Origin: Brachybacterium sp. YJGR34
Lineage (GTDB): Bacteria > Actinomycetota > Actinomycetes > Actinomycetales > Dermabacteraceae
DNA: 64,000 nt
NCBI RefSeq assembly: GCF_003347015.1
Contig: NZ_PNFB01000017.1
Coordinates: forward strand, 30,498 to 94,497
Direction: 5' to 3'
Shown: positions 36,632-45,400 of the stretch, piece by piece
Layout of the letters: each line of letters opens with the position of its first letter
Numbering within the stretch: position 1 is the stretch's first letter
Program-made: the position numbers and the translations under genes
Notes under the pieces: model-generated
What the model saw: only the letters and a program-made list of their open reading frames with translations
Database searches by the model: none
Told to the model about the DNA's origin: nothing

Positions 36632-37287
36632 TCCGCGTGTACATCGTCGACGACCAGGACATGATCCGGACCGGGATCCGCACGATCCTCGCCGCGGCGG
36701 AGGGGATCGAGGTGGTCGGCGACGCCCCCGACGGCCTCGCGGCCCTCGCCGCGATCGAGGACGAGTCGCCGGACGTGGTCCTGCTGGACATCCGCATGCC
36801 CGGCATCGACGGGGTCGAGGTGACCCGCCGGCTGCGCGCCCGCGAGGACGCCGCGCGGCTCAAGATCATCATCCTCACCACCTTCGAGCTGGACCAGCAC
36901 GTGATGGACGCCCTGCAGGCCGGTGCCGACGGGTTCCTCGGCAAGGGGGTGGGGCCGGAGGAGCTCGCCCAGGGGATCCGCGACGTGGTGGCCGGCGGCG
37001 GCGCGCTCTCGGCCGTGGCCGCGCGCGCGGTGATCGCGCAGGTCTCGACCGAGCGCGCACGTCCGGTCGACGCCGCGCTCGCCGCGCGCTTCGAGGCCCT
37101 CACCCCGCGGGAGCTCGACGTGGTGCGTGCCGTCTGCACCGGCCGCACCAATGCGGACATCGCCGCCGAGCTGCATCTGTCGCCGCACACGGTCAAGACA
37201 CACGTCAACCGGGCGATGACGAAGGTCGAGGCCCGCGACCGCGCGCAGCTGGTCGCCCTCGCCTTCGGCGCCGGCATCGCCGACTGA
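36628..37287 (+). CDS. response regulator, NarL/FixJ family
   Basis: 219 residues. Receiver domain with acidic pocket DD (8-9), phosphorylated Asp54 (VVLLDIRMPG) and Lys near 105 (GFLGKGV); LuxR-type helix-turn-helix at the C-terminus (LTPRELDVVRAVCTGRTNADIAAELHLS). The GTG start at 36628 lies in the kinase stop. It may control the SDR-BVMO-lactonase genes starting 150 bp downstream, but no binding site is evident. Confidence 0.92.
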   Translation: MIRVYIVDDQDMIRTGIRTILAAAEGIEVVGDAPDGLAALAAIEDESPDVVLLDIRMPGIDGVEVTRRLRAREDAARLKIIILTTFELDQHVMDALQAGADGFLGKGVGPEELAQGIRDVVAGGGALSAVAARAVIAQVSTERARPVDAALAARFEALTPRELDVVRAVCTGRTNADIAAELHLSPHTVKTHVNRAMTKVEARDRAQLVALAFGAGIAD

Positions 37288-37440
37288 GCGCCAGGACGGG
37301 GCGTCTACTGCGGGCGGATGACCCGGAACGATCCTCCGGGGCGATGCGTCCCGCCGGGGATGCCGGAAGGATGGCAGCACCGAGGTCGACAGGCCCTCCG
37401 CGGACCGCCGCCGTCGATCCTCTCAGCAGAAGGAGCCGTC

Positions 37441-38454
37441 ATGACCGAACAGCCCCCCGCCCTCAGCGGCAACAGCACCCTCGCCACCTGGCTGCAGCAC
37501 CCCGCCGGCGAACCCATCGTCCGCGGCATCGCGGAGCAGGCCGGCATGGACGAGCGCGCGCTCGCCGGACTGCGCAACCTGTCCCTGCGCCACCTCGTGG
37601 AGGCCTCGCCGAACGCCCCGGAGGGGCTCGTCGACCAGCTCGTCGCCCAGGCGAACGGAGGCCGCGTCCCCTCCGACGACGAGGCCACCGGTCTCGCCTG
37701 GGCCGAGCAGATCACGCCCGGCCGCTTCGCGGGCCGCACCGTCATCGTGACCGGCGCCGCCTCCGGCATCGGCCGGGCCGTCGCCTCCCGCACCGCCCGC
37801 GAGGGAGGCCGCGTGATCGCCGTGGACCTCGCCGCCGAGCGGCTCGAGGAGCTCCGCGAGGAGCTCGCGGGCCACGAGATCGTCCCCGTCACCGCGGACA
37901 TCACCTCCGCGGAGGGCGCGGAGGCCGTCGTCGCGGCGGCCGGGGAGCGGATCGACGCCCTCGCCAACGTGGCCGGGGTGATGGACGACTTCGCCCCGCT
38001 GCACGAGGTGCAGGACCCGATGCTCGAGAAGGTCTTCGCCGTCAACGTCTTCGGGATCGTCCGCCTGACCCGCGCCGTGCTGCCGCGGATGATGGACGCC
38101 GGGCGCGGCGCGATCGTCAACGTCGCCTCGGAGGCCGCCCTGCGCGGCTCCTCCTCCGGGGCCGCCTACACCGCCTCGAAGCACGCCGTCGTGGGCCTCA
38201 CGAAGTCCAACGCCTTCATGTACGAGCCCTACGGGATCCGGACCAACTCCGTCGCCCCCGGAGGCACCCTCACGGGCATGCGGCCGACGAACACCAGCGA
38301 GTACGGGCAGCAGCGGATGGACGCGCAGCGGGCCGACCTCCCGATCGCCGTGCCCCAGGCGCTGGCCGCCTCGATCACCTTCCTGCTCAGTGACGACAGC
38401 GTCAACGTCAACGGCGCGATCCTGCCCTGCGACGGCGGCGAGTCCGTCTACTGA
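37441..38454 (+). CDS. SDR family NAD(P)-dependent oxidoreductase
   Basis: 337 residues. A classical short-chain dehydrogenase occupies about 95-337: cofactor motif TGAASGIG (104-111), catalytic Ser230, Tyr243 and Lys247 (YTASK), C-terminal CDGG. An extra ~95-residue helical N-terminal region, which I do not recognise, precedes it. ATG 37441 follows AGAAGGAG. Together with the next two genes it suggests oxidation of a secondary or cyclic alcohol to a ketone, then Baeyer-Villiger oxidation to an ester or lactone, then hydrolysis. The substrate is not known. Confidence 0.88.
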   Translation: MTEQPPALSGNSTLATWLQHPAGEPIVRGIAEQAGMDERALAGLRNLSLRHLVEASPNAPEGLVDQLVAQANGGRVPSDDEATGLAWAEQITPGRFAGRTVIVTGAASGIGRAVASRTAREGGRVIAVDLAAERLEELREELAGHEIVPVTADITSAEGAEAVVAAAGERIDALANVAGVMDDFAPLHEVQDPMLEKVFAVNVFGIVRLTRAVLPRMMDAGRGAIVNVASEAALRGSSSGAAYTASKHAVVGLTKSNAFMYEPYGIRTNSVAPGGTLTGMRPTNTSEYGQQRMDAQRADLPIAVPQALAASITFLLSDDSVNVNGAILPCDGGESVY

Positions 38455-38461
38455 CGCCCGC

Positions 38462-38488
38462 GGGCGGGCGGCTCCCCGTCGCCCGCCC
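38462..38488 (+). terminator. intercistronic hairpin, SDR-BVMO
   Basis: GGGCGGGCG (38462-38470) with CGCCCGCCC (38480-38488), 9-nt loop, 8 bp past the SDR stop. The rest of the 138-bp gap holds no gene and may contain a second promoter for the BVMO gene. Confidence 0.45.
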
Positions 38489-38592
38489 TCAGAACCACCC
38501 CACCACACCCGATCACCCCTGGGACCGAGGCGAGGCCTCGGCGCAGCGCGCCCGACGCGCCCGTCCCCGGAGCAAGGAGCACCGAGCACCCC

Positions 38593-40440
38593 ATGACCAC
38601 CACGGCACCTGACGACATCGATCTGGACGCCCTGCGCGAGCGCTACGCCCGCGAGAGGGATCGTCGCCTCCGCCCCGACGGCACCCGCCAGTACCGCCGG
38701 ACGGCGGAGGGATCCGGGGACGGCGTCACCGATCCGCACACCCCGCGCCGCGAGCGGGAGCCCGTCACCGGCTCCGTGCAGGCCCTCGTGATCGGCACCG
38801 GCTTCGGCGGCCTGCTGACCGCCTCCTTCCTGCGCTCTCGCGGCATCGAGGAGCTTCGCGTGATGGACGAGGCCGGGGACGTGGGCGGCACCTGGTACTG
38901 GAACCGCTACCCGGGCGTGCGCTGCGACATCGAGTCGTACGTGTACATGCCGCTGCTCGAGGAGACCGGGTACATGCCCTCCGAGCGGTACGCCCCCGGC
39001 GAGGAGATCCGCCGGCACGCGGTGCGCATCGCCGAGCAGCACGACCTCTACCGCGACGCCCTCTTCCACACCCGCGCCACCTCCCTGACCTGGGACGAGG
39101 ACGAGGCCGAGTGGATCGTGGAGACCGATCGCGGGGATCGCTTCCGCGCCCGCTACGTGGTGACCTCCTCCGGCACCCTCAGCCAGCCCAAGCTGCCCGC
39201 CATCCCCGGGATCGAGGACTTCACCGGGCACATCTTCCACACCAGCCGGTGGGACTACGACTACACCGGCGGCACCGCCGAGGGCGGCATGACGGGCCTG
39301 GCCGGCAAGCGCGTGGGCGTGGTGGGCACCGGGGCCACCGGGCTGCAGGTGATCCCCCACCTCGCGGAGGACGCCGGCGAGCTGGTGGTGTTCCAGCGCA
39401 CCCCCTCCACGGTCGACGTCCGCGACAACCGGCCCACCGACCCCGCGTGGGCCGGGGATCTCGAGCCCGGCTGGCAGCGGCGACGGATGGAGAACTTCCT
39501 GCGCGTGCTCGCCGGGGAGCAGGTCGATCAGTCCCTGGTCACCGACGGGTGGACGCGGACCACGAGCCTGCAGCGCAGCATGATCTCCGGGGCGGTCGAC
39601 GAGACCCTCACCCCCGAGGAGCGCGCCCGCCGCGACGAGCTCGACGATGCCGTGACCATGGAGCGGCTGCGCGCCCGCGTGACCGAGGTCGTCGAGGATC
39701 CCGCGACGGCCGCCGCCCTCCAGCCCTGGTACCGCTACATGTGCAAGCGGCCCGGCTTCAGCGACTACTACCTGCAGGCCTTCAACCGCGAGAACGTCAC
39801 CCTGGTGGACACCGCGGACCACGGCGGCATCACCGCGATGACCGAGACCGGCGTCGTGGTGGGCCAGGAGGAGTTCGCGCTCGACTGCCTCATCTTCGCC
39901 ACCGGCTTCGAGGCCGGCGTCTCCGGAGTGGTCTCCGGGACCCTGCCCGTCATCGGCCGCGGCGGCCGGCCGCTGCTCGAGGCCTGGGCCCGCGGGCCGC
40001 GCACCCTGCACGGGTTCTCGAGCCACGGCTTCCCGAACCTGTTCCAGCTGGGCACGGTCCAGAATGCGAACTCGGTGAACTTCGTGCACATCCTCCAGGA
40101 GCAGGCGGAGCACATCGCGGCGATCGTCGGCCGCGCGGAAACGGCCGGCGCCCGGTGGGTCGAGCCGAGCCCGCGGGCCGAGGAGGACTGGGCGCGCACC
40201 ATCGCCGAGACATCCCGCGACGAGTCCGCCTTCCTGGCCGCCTGCACCCCGGGGTACTACAACGGCGAGGGGACCCGCACCTCCTCCGCGGGCGGCTACG
40301 CGCCCGGCCCGGTCGCCTTCCACGAGCTGCTGCGCACCTGGCGCGCGGGCGGCATGTCCGAGGTGCTGGTGCTGAGCGAGGAGGACGTGCGCGAACGCAC
40401 CGACCTCCCGTCGGCCGCGATGACCGGAGCCTCGGCATGA
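38593..40440 (+). CDS. Baeyer-Villiger flavin monooxygenase
   Basis: 615 residues. First Rossmann motif GTGFGG (68-73), then GGTWYWNRYPG; the BVMO fingerprint F-x-G-x-x-x-H-x-x-x-W-D is exact at 210-221; second Rossmann motif GTGATG (245-250) for NADPH. Length and motif set match cyclohexanone/cyclopentanone monooxygenases, with an N-terminal arm of ~60 residues. It inserts oxygen next to a ketone using NADPH and O2. ATG 38593 follows GCAAGGAGC. The last codons overlap the start of the lipoprotein gene (ATGA), which ties the two functions together. Confidence 0.92.
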   Translation: MTTTAPDDIDLDALRERYARERDRRLRPDGTRQYRRTAEGSGDGVTDPHTPRREREPVTGSVQALVIGTGFGGLLTASFLRSRGIEELRVMDEAGDVGGTWYWNRYPGVRCDIESYVYMPLLEETGYMPSERYAPGEEIRRHAVRIAEQHDLYRDALFHTRATSLTWDEDEAEWIVETDRGDRFRARYVVTSSGTLSQPKLPAIPGIEDFTGHIFHTSRWDYDYTGGTAEGGMTGLAGKRVGVVGTGATGLQVIPHLAEDAGELVVFQRTPSTVDVRDNRPTDPAWAGDLEPGWQRRRMENFLRVLAGEQVDQSLVTDGWTRTTSLQRSMISGAVDETLTPEERARRDELDDAVTMERLRARVTEVVEDPATAAALQPWYRYMCKRPGFSDYYLQAFNRENVTLVDTADHGGITAMTETGVVVGQEEFALDCLIFATGFEAGVSGVVSGTLPVIGRGGRPLLEAWARGPRTLHGFSSHGFPNLFQLGTVQNANSVNFVHILQEQAEHIAAIVGRAETAGARWVEPSPRAEEDWARTIAETSRDESAFLAACTPGYYNGEGTRTSSAGGYAPGPVAFHELLRTWRAGGMSEVLVLSEEDVRERTDLPSAAMTGASA

Positions 40441-41546
40441 GGGGCCCGGACCGCGCCCCCGGACCGCTCCGTGCGGGACGCCCCGTGCGCGGCGCCGCCG
40501 CGGCGCTGCTCGCCCTGACCGCTCTGGCCGCCTGCACCGCGGGGGACGGCGCCTCCGAGGAGCCCTCCTCGAGCGCCTCGGACGGGACGGCGCAGGACGC
40601 CCCGGCGACCGCGGACCTGGGCACGGCCGGGGCTCCCGCCGCGATCATGGCCGACCGCGTCCAGCAGCTGACCTCCCCGCACGAGGCCACCGGCGGGACC
40701 CTGCTCGAAGGGCCGGTGTTCGCCGAGGACAGCTCGCTGTACCTCGTCGACGTCATGGCCCCGCCCGGTGAGCCCAAGGTGCTGCGCGTGGATCCCGAGA
40801 GCGGGGAGTCCGAGGCGGTCTACACCGACGACTCCTCCGCCTTCACCTCCGCGCAGTTCCACCCCGGCGACGGCCGTCTCTACCTCACCGACATCGCCTC
40901 CGGCTCCGTGGTGAGCATGACGGCCGAAGGGGAGGGCCTGCGCACGGAGTTCACGGGTGAGGTCGACGGGACGCCGATGATGCCCGACGACATCACCATC
41001 GCCGCCGACGGCACCCTCTACGTCTCGGACACCACCGGGATGCAGAGCCCCGGCTGGGAGACACCGGGACGGGTGGTGCGGATCGCCGCCGACGGCACGG
41101 CCACGGCGCTCGCCGAGAACCTGCCCTCGCCCAACGGGATCGTGCTCGACGAGAACGAGTCCGGCCTGTACCTCGCGCAGTACAACGCGAACCGGGTGGA
41201 CTACATGGCGCTGGACGAGGCCGGGGAGGCCGTCACCGCCGCCTATCCGGCGCTGCACCTCGATGCCGGACGCGCCCGCGTGGACTCCACCGCCGTGGAC
41301 GCGGAGGGGAACATCTACCAGGCCTTCCACGGCCGGCCCGAGATCGAGGTGCACAGCCCCAGCGGCGAGCACCTGGCCACGATCGCGGTGCCCGCCGAGG
41401 AGAGGGACGGACTCGACTCGGCGACGAACATCGCCATCCGTCCGGGCACCACGGAGGGCGTCATGACCGTCAGCGGGTCCGAGGGCGGCATGGTCTACCG
41501 CTTCGAGGCGCCCGGTGAGGGTGGAGCGCACTCGAACGGCTCCTGA
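40437..41546 (+). CDS. SMP-30/gluconolactonase-like lipoprotein
   Basis: 369 residues. A lipoprotein signal with lipobox LAAC (Cys33) is followed by a Ser/Ala-rich linker. From about residue 80 comes a six-blade propeller of the SMP-30/gluconolactonase/LRE type, with LLEGPVFAEDSSLYLVDV (metal-binding Glu), PDDITIAADGTLYVSDT, and LPSPNGIVLDENESGLYLA (Asn-Gly site). It probably hydrolyses lactones on the outer face of the membrane. That would be the step after the BVMO, but on the other side of the membrane. ATG 40437 overlaps the BVMO stop. Confidence 0.85.
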   Translation: MRGPDRAPGPLRAGRPVRGAAAALLALTALAACTAGDGASEEPSSSASDGTAQDAPATADLGTAGAPAAIMADRVQQLTSPHEATGGTLLEGPVFAEDSSLYLVDVMAPPGEPKVLRVDPESGESEAVYTDDSSAFTSAQFHPGDGRLYLTDIASGSVVSMTAEGEGLRTEFTGEVDGTPMMPDDITIAADGTLYVSDTTGMQSPGWETPGRVVRIAADGTATALAENLPSPNGIVLDENESGLYLAQYNANRVDYMALDEAGEAVTAAYPALHLDAGRARVDSTAVDAEGNIYQAFHGRPEIEVHSPSGEHLATIAVPAEERDGLDSATNIAIRPGTTEGVMTVSGSEGGMVYRFEAPGEGGAHSNGS

Positions 41547-41558
41547 GCGCTCCGCGGC

Positions 41559-41599
41559 CGACCGCCCGCCCTCGCCCCCGCGGTGACGGCGGGCGGTCG
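41559..41599 (+). terminator. hairpin ending the SDR-BVMO-lactonase operon
   Basis: Perfect 12-bp arms CGACCGCCCGCC (41559-41570) and GGCGGGCGGTCG (41588-41599), 17-nt loop, 12 bp after the stop. Confidence 0.7.
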
Positions 41600-41677
41600 C
41601 GCGTCCGCCCTCGTGACCCTCCGGCCGGCCCGTCGAGCGCGGGACGGCGCCTCCGCCGATCGTTCTCCACCAGATGG

Positions 41678-41730
41678 TTGACGACGTCGCCGAGGAGGCG
41701 TAGCGTCGTCGTTATCAACCAAACAGTTGA
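41678..41730 (+). promoter_or_regulatory. promoter and inverted repeats before the ArsR gene
   Basis: TTGACG (41678-41683) and TAGCGT (41701-41706) have a 17-bp spacer. TGGTTGA (41675-41681) over the -35 and TCAACCA (41715-41721) after the -10 are inverted copies; TCAAC/GTTGA also pair across 41715-41730. These are likely autoregulatory sites for the ArsR protein. Confidence 0.55.
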
Positions 41731-41741
41731 GAAAGGGAGGG

Positions 41742-42089
41742 ATGGACGACGACCACCTGTCGAGGGCCTTCGCGGCCCTCTCGGACCCGACGCGGCGAGA
41801 CCTCGTCTCCCGCCTCACCCTCGGTGACGCCACCGTCGGCGAGCTCGCCGCCCCCTACGACATGTCCCTGCAGGCCGTGAGCAAGCACCTCGCGGTCCTC
41901 GAAGCCGCCGGCCTGGTCACCCGCCGGCGCGACGCGCAGCGCCGGCCCGTGCACCTCGAGGCCGACGCGCTCGCGGACCTGACCACCTGGATCGATCGAC
42001 ACCGCCTCGCCGTCGAGGCCCGCATGTCCCGGCTCGACGCCGTCCTGGACGAACTGAGCAGCACCGCATCCGAGGAGAGCACGTCATGA
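41742..42089 (+). CDS. ArsR family transcriptional regulator
   Basis: 115 residues with the ArsR winged helix: ALSDPTRRDLVSRLTLGDATVGELA, then MSLQAVSKHLAVLEAAGLVTRRRDAQRRPVHLEA. No Cys metal-binding motif is present, so it is not a metal sensor of the classic type; this subgroup is often paired with SRPBCC proteins. ATG 41742 has AAGGGAGG just upstream; a TTG at 41727 is rejected. Overlaps the next gene by ATGA. Confidence 0.9.
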   Translation: MDDDHLSRAFAALSDPTRRDLVSRLTLGDATVGELAAPYDMSLQAVSKHLAVLEAAGLVTRRRDAQRRPVHLEADALADLTTWIDRHRLAVEARMSRLDAVLDELSSTASEESTS

Positions 42090-42586
42090 CCACCACCGAT
42101 CACCGCACCACCGCCACCATCGAGGCCGACCCGGACCTCCCGATCATCCGCATCACCCGGGACTTCCGGGCCGTCCCCGCGCAGCTGCTGCGCGCCCACA
42201 CCGACCCCGAGCTGTACGCGCGATGGGTCGGGCCGGAGGAGCTGTCCACGCGCATCGACCACTGGGATGCCCGCACCGGCGGCTCCTGGGCCTTCACCAA
42301 CCTCACCGCCGGCGAGGAGCCGGAGGAGTACTCCTTCCACGGCTGCTTCCACGAGGTCTCCGAGCAGCGCATCGTCCAGACCTTCACCTTCGACGGCTGG
42401 CCCGAGGCGGTCTCCCTGGAGACGCTGCGGATCGAGGACCTCGGTGACGGCTGGAGCCGCCTGCACGGTCAGTCGCTCTTCGACTCCTTCGAGGCCCGGA
42501 ACGGCATGCTCGAGTCCGGGATGGAGGTCGGCGTGAACGAGGGCTACGCGGCGCTGGACGCGCTGATCGCCGACGGCGCGGCGTAG
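42086..42586 (+). CDS. SRPBCC/AHSA1 domain protein
   Basis: 166 residues of the START-like helix-grip fold: the opening IIRITRDFRAVPAQLLRAHTDPELYARWVGP is typical of the Aha1-like/SRPBCC ligand-binding family, as are FHGCFHEV and GWSRLHG in the strands. It would bind a small hydrophobic ligand in the cytoplasm; the ligand is unknown. It is translationally coupled to the ArsR gene, a common actinobacterial arrangement in which the regulator controls the pair. Confidence 0.88.
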   Translation: MTTTDHRTTATIEADPDLPIIRITRDFRAVPAQLLRAHTDPELYARWVGPEELSTRIDHWDARTGGSWAFTNLTAGEEPEEYSFHGCFHEVSEQRIVQTFTFDGWPEAVSLETLRIEDLGDGWSRLHGQSLFDSFEARNGMLESGMEVGVNEGYAALDALIADGAA

Positions 42587-42604
42587 CTCCCGCGGCGTGC
42601 GCCT

Positions 42605-42653
42605 CGCCGACGGGGCGGACGGGCAGGAACGCCGCCCGCCCGCCCCGTCGGCG
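42605..42653 (+). terminator. hairpin after the SRPBCC gene
   Basis: Perfect 14-bp arms CGCCGACGGGGCGG (42605-42618) and CCGCCCCGTCGGCG (42640-42653), 19 bp past the stop. Confidence 0.7.
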
Positions 42654-42701
42654 GAGGCGGCCCCGTCCGGGCGGCGGGTGGTGACGGCCCCGGCCCGGCC
42701 C

Positions 42702-42723
42702 CGTCACCCACCGTTCACCGAGC
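42702..42723 (+). promoter_or_regulatory. possible PhoP box before the phosphonate-type operon
   Basis: Two adjacent 11-bp units, CGTCACCCACC (42702-42712) and GTTCACCGAGC (42713-42723). The second fits the actinobacterial PHO-box repeat unit based on GTTCACC; the first only in its TCACC core. Position, about 105 bp before the presumed start, is suitable for phosphate-limitation control. Confidence 0.35.
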
Positions 42724-42826
42724 CTTCCGTTCTCGTATCGGCAGTCTCGTAATTCCCGGCCACCTGCGCGGTGTTCCCTCGGTGATGTCCCCAGCAGGGG
42801 AATCCCTCACCGGAAAGGCACCTCCC

Positions 42827-43740
42827 ATGCGACACCGCGCTCCCAGGCCGTCGGCGCTCTCGCCGCGGGCCTCGCACTCCTCCTCACCGGCTGCTCCGCG
42901 ACCTCGGCGGATGGCTCGTCGACCGACGACGTCATCCGCTTCGCGGCCATGCCCCTCAGCGACGACCCCTCGGTGGAGACGCCCGTCGAGGCCATGACCG
43001 AGCTCCTCGAGGAGGAGACGGGCATGAGCGTCGAGATCACCGAGGTCCCCAACTACTCCGCCGTCATCGAGGCCGTCCGCGCGGGCCACGAGGACATCGG
43101 CATCATGAGCGGCTTCCCCTCCGCGCTCGCGGTCAACACCGGCGAGGTCGACTCCCTGGTCGCGTGGCCCGGGGACGACTCGCCGGTCTCGACCTGCCTG
43201 GTGCTCGACGACTCGCCGCTGGAGTCGCTCGAGGACATCACCCCGGAGACGACGGTCGCCTTCGCCGATCCCGCCTCCAGCTCGGGCTACTTCATGCCGA
43301 TCCACATGCTCGACCAGGCCGGGCTCACCGCCGGCGAGGACTTCGAGGAGCTCTTCTCGGGCGGCCACGACCGCAGCTTCCTCGCGCTCACGGAGGGCCA
43401 GGCCGATGTCGCCTGCACCTCGACGATCTTCCCGCAGCTGGCCGGCCAGGACGACCCGATGTTCCCCTTCGAGGAGGGGGAGACCCGCTCGATCGGCGAG
43501 AGCATGTCGATGCCGATCTCGATGTCCTTCCTCGGCAGCCAGTCGATGGGTGACGAGAAGCGCGAGGCGCTGCTGGAGGCGATCCCCGCGGTGTTCTCGG
43601 AGGAGAACCGCGACGAGCTCGGTCTGTACATGGAGGCGATGCCCGAGGGCACCGAACCCATCGTCGAGCCCGGCGCCGAGGCCTTCCAGCCCTTCGTGGA
43701 CGTCGCGGCGGTCGCCGACGTCGACATCTCGGACCTGTGA
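42827..43740 (+). CDS. phnD: phosphonate/phosphate-type ABC transporter binding protein, apparent frameshift in signal peptide
   Basis: The mature part reads through from before 42949 to 43740 and is a PhnD-like protein (DDPSVETPVEAMTELLEEETG, then SGYFMPIHMLDQAG, LFSGGHDRSFLALTEGQADVACTS). In its frame the lipoprotein signal is intact, with the lipobox LLTGC ending at the Cys codon 42892-42894, but there is no ATG, GTG or TTG back to at least 42721. The ATG at 42827, well placed after GGAAAGG, is in another frame. One missing base between about 42830 and 42848 would join them. Either a real mutation, which would abolish export, or a sequence error. A caller using only in-frame starts would report 42949-43740, without signal. 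Confidence 0.7.
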
Positions 43741-44558
43741 TGACGACGGCAACGGTCCTCAGGGAGCCCGCCGTGGCCGCTCCGCGTCCCGCGCAGCCGC
43801 ACGTCCACGTCCGCGACCTCACCGTGCGCTACGCCGCCCAGGACCCCCTCGTGCTCGACGGCGTCCACCTCGACCTGTTCCCGGGCGAGATGGTCGCCCT
43901 GCTCGGAGCCAGCGGCTCCGGCAAGTCGACGCTCATGAAGACGCTCACGGGCTTCGCCCCCGTCACCTCGGGCACCGTGCGGGTGGGCGACACCGATCTC
44001 ACCGCCCTGCGCCGCGGCCAGCTGCGCACCCTGCGCTCCGACGTGGGCCAGGTCTTCCAGCAGTTCAACCTGATCGGTCGCCTCAGCGTGCTGACGAACG
44101 TGCTCACCGGATCCCTGCACCGCGCGGGCGCCGTCAACCTCCTGGGCACCTTCCGCGGCGCCGACCGCCGCCGGGCGCTCGCGCTGCTGGACCGGGTGGG
44201 CATCGCGCACAAGGCGGACGCGGAGGCGCGCACGCTCTCGGGCGGTCAGCAGCAGCGGGTCGCCATCGCGCGGGCGCTCATGCAGGAGCCCACGCTGATC
44301 CTGGCCGACGAGCCCGTCGCCTCGCTCGACCCGACGATGAGCCGCACCGTGCTCGAGCTGCTGCAGTCGATCGCCCGCGAAGAGAAGATCCCGGTGCTGG
44401 TCAGCCTGCACGTCCTGCCGCTCGCGCTGGACCACTCCGACCGCATCGTCGGACTCCGCCACGGCGAGATCGTCGTCTCCGGCCGCACGGACGAGCTCGA
44501 CGCCGACCACCTCGCGCCCGTCTACGAGGTCGATGCGGCAGAGGGGGAGGAGGAGTGA
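43740..44558 (+). CDS. phnC: phosphonate-type ABC transporter, ATP-binding protein
   Basis: 272 residues. Walker A GASGSGKS (56-63), Q-loop VFQQFNLIGRLSVLTNVL, signature LSGGQQQRVAIARAL, Walker B LILADEPVASLD, and the PhnC-specific arrangement of the helical region (VLTGSLHRAG). ATG 43740 overlaps the preceding stop (TGATG). It drives uptake of phosphonate, phosphite or an organic phosphate together with the neighbouring binding protein and permease. Confidence 0.92.
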   Translation: MTTATVLREPAVAAPRPAQPHVHVRDLTVRYAAQDPLVLDGVHLDLFPGEMVALLGASGSGKSTLMKTLTGFAPVTSGTVRVGDTDLTALRRGQLRTLRSDVGQVFQQFNLIGRLSVLTNVLTGSLHRAGAVNLLGTFRGADRRRALALLDRVGIAHKADAEARTLSGGQQQRVAIARALMQEPTLILADEPVASLDPTMSRTVLELLQSIAREEKIPVLVSLHVLPLALDHSDRIVGLRHGEIVVSGRTDELDADHLAPVYEVDAAEGEEE

Positions 44559-45400
44559 TGGCGACCCTCGAGGCGACCCGTCGCCGCTCCGTCCCGCCGC
44601 CGACGCTCGACCCCCGCGCCCGGGAGCGCATGGAGCGGGCCTTCCACGTCCCGCGCGCACGCTTCCTGGTCGGAGCCGCCGCCGCGATCGTCATCGTCCT
44701 GTGGTCCGCCCGGGGAGCGGAGTTCGACTTCCTGAAGCTCGGGGAGGGGGCGGGCTCGATGGCCGAGTTCGTCGTGCGCATGTTCCCGCCCGACTTCTCG
44801 AAGATGGACACCATCCTGCTGCTCCTCGTCGAGACGCTGCAGATGGCGATCGTCGGCACCGTGCTCGGCGCCGGGCTGTCGCTGTTCGTGGCCTTCGGCG
44901 CCGCGAGCACCATCGCCCCGGCCTGGCTCTACTACCCGTGCCGCTGGACGATGAACGTCATCCGTGCCCTGCCCGATCTCGTCATCGCCCTCATGTTCGT
45001 CTCCGCCGTCGGGCTCGGCCCGTTCGCGGGCATCCTCGCGATGACGATCGGCTCCATCGGGTCCATCGGCAAGATCTTCGCCGAGGCGATGGAGGCCGTG
45101 GACCGCGGCCCCCTCACCGCCATGGAGTCCGTCGGCGCCTCGCGCCGCCAGGTTATCCAGTACGGCATCCTGCCGCAGGCGCTGCCCATGCTCACGAGCT
45201 ACACGCTGCTGCTCTTCGAGGGCAACGTGCGCGGCGCCACCATCCTCGGTCTCGTCGGCGCCGGGGGCATCGGCCTCGAGCTGACGACGGCCATGAACCG
45301 CTACGACTACGGCCACCTGCTCGCCATGGTGCTGTGCATCATCGTCCTCGTGACGATCATCGACCAGGCGAGCGCCATCATCAGGAAGAGGATCACATGA
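44558..45400 (+). CDS. phnE: phosphonate-type ABC transporter, permease
   Basis: 280 residues, six predicted helices. NVIRALPDLVIALMFVSAVGLGPFAGILAM and MESVGASRRQVIQYGILPQALP (the EAA-like loop) are typical of PhnE. ATG 44558 follows GAGGGGGAGGAG and overlaps the phnC stop by one base. The downstream phosphatase overlaps it in turn, so the whole operon is tightly coupled. Confidence 0.92.
   Translation: MATLEATRRRSVPPPTLDPRARERMERAFHVPRARFLVGAAAAIVIVLWSARGAEFDFLKLGEGAGSMAEFVVRMFPPDFSKMDTILLLLVETLQMAIVGTVLGAGLSLFVAFGAASTIAPAWLYYPCRWTMNVIRALPDLVIALMFVSAVGLGPFAGILAMTIGSIGSIGKIFAEAMEAVDRGPLTAMESVGASRRQVIQYGILPQALPMLTSYTLLLFEGNVRGATILGLVGAGGIGLELTTAMNRYDYGHLLAMVLCIIVLVTIIDQASAIIRKRIT

Noticed and set aside
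42782..42997. Short frame beginning before ATG 42827 as a separate gene
   Set aside because: Its downstream part is Arg/Ser/Pro-rich noise; only the ATG region is likely to matter, as the displaced start of the binding-protein gene.
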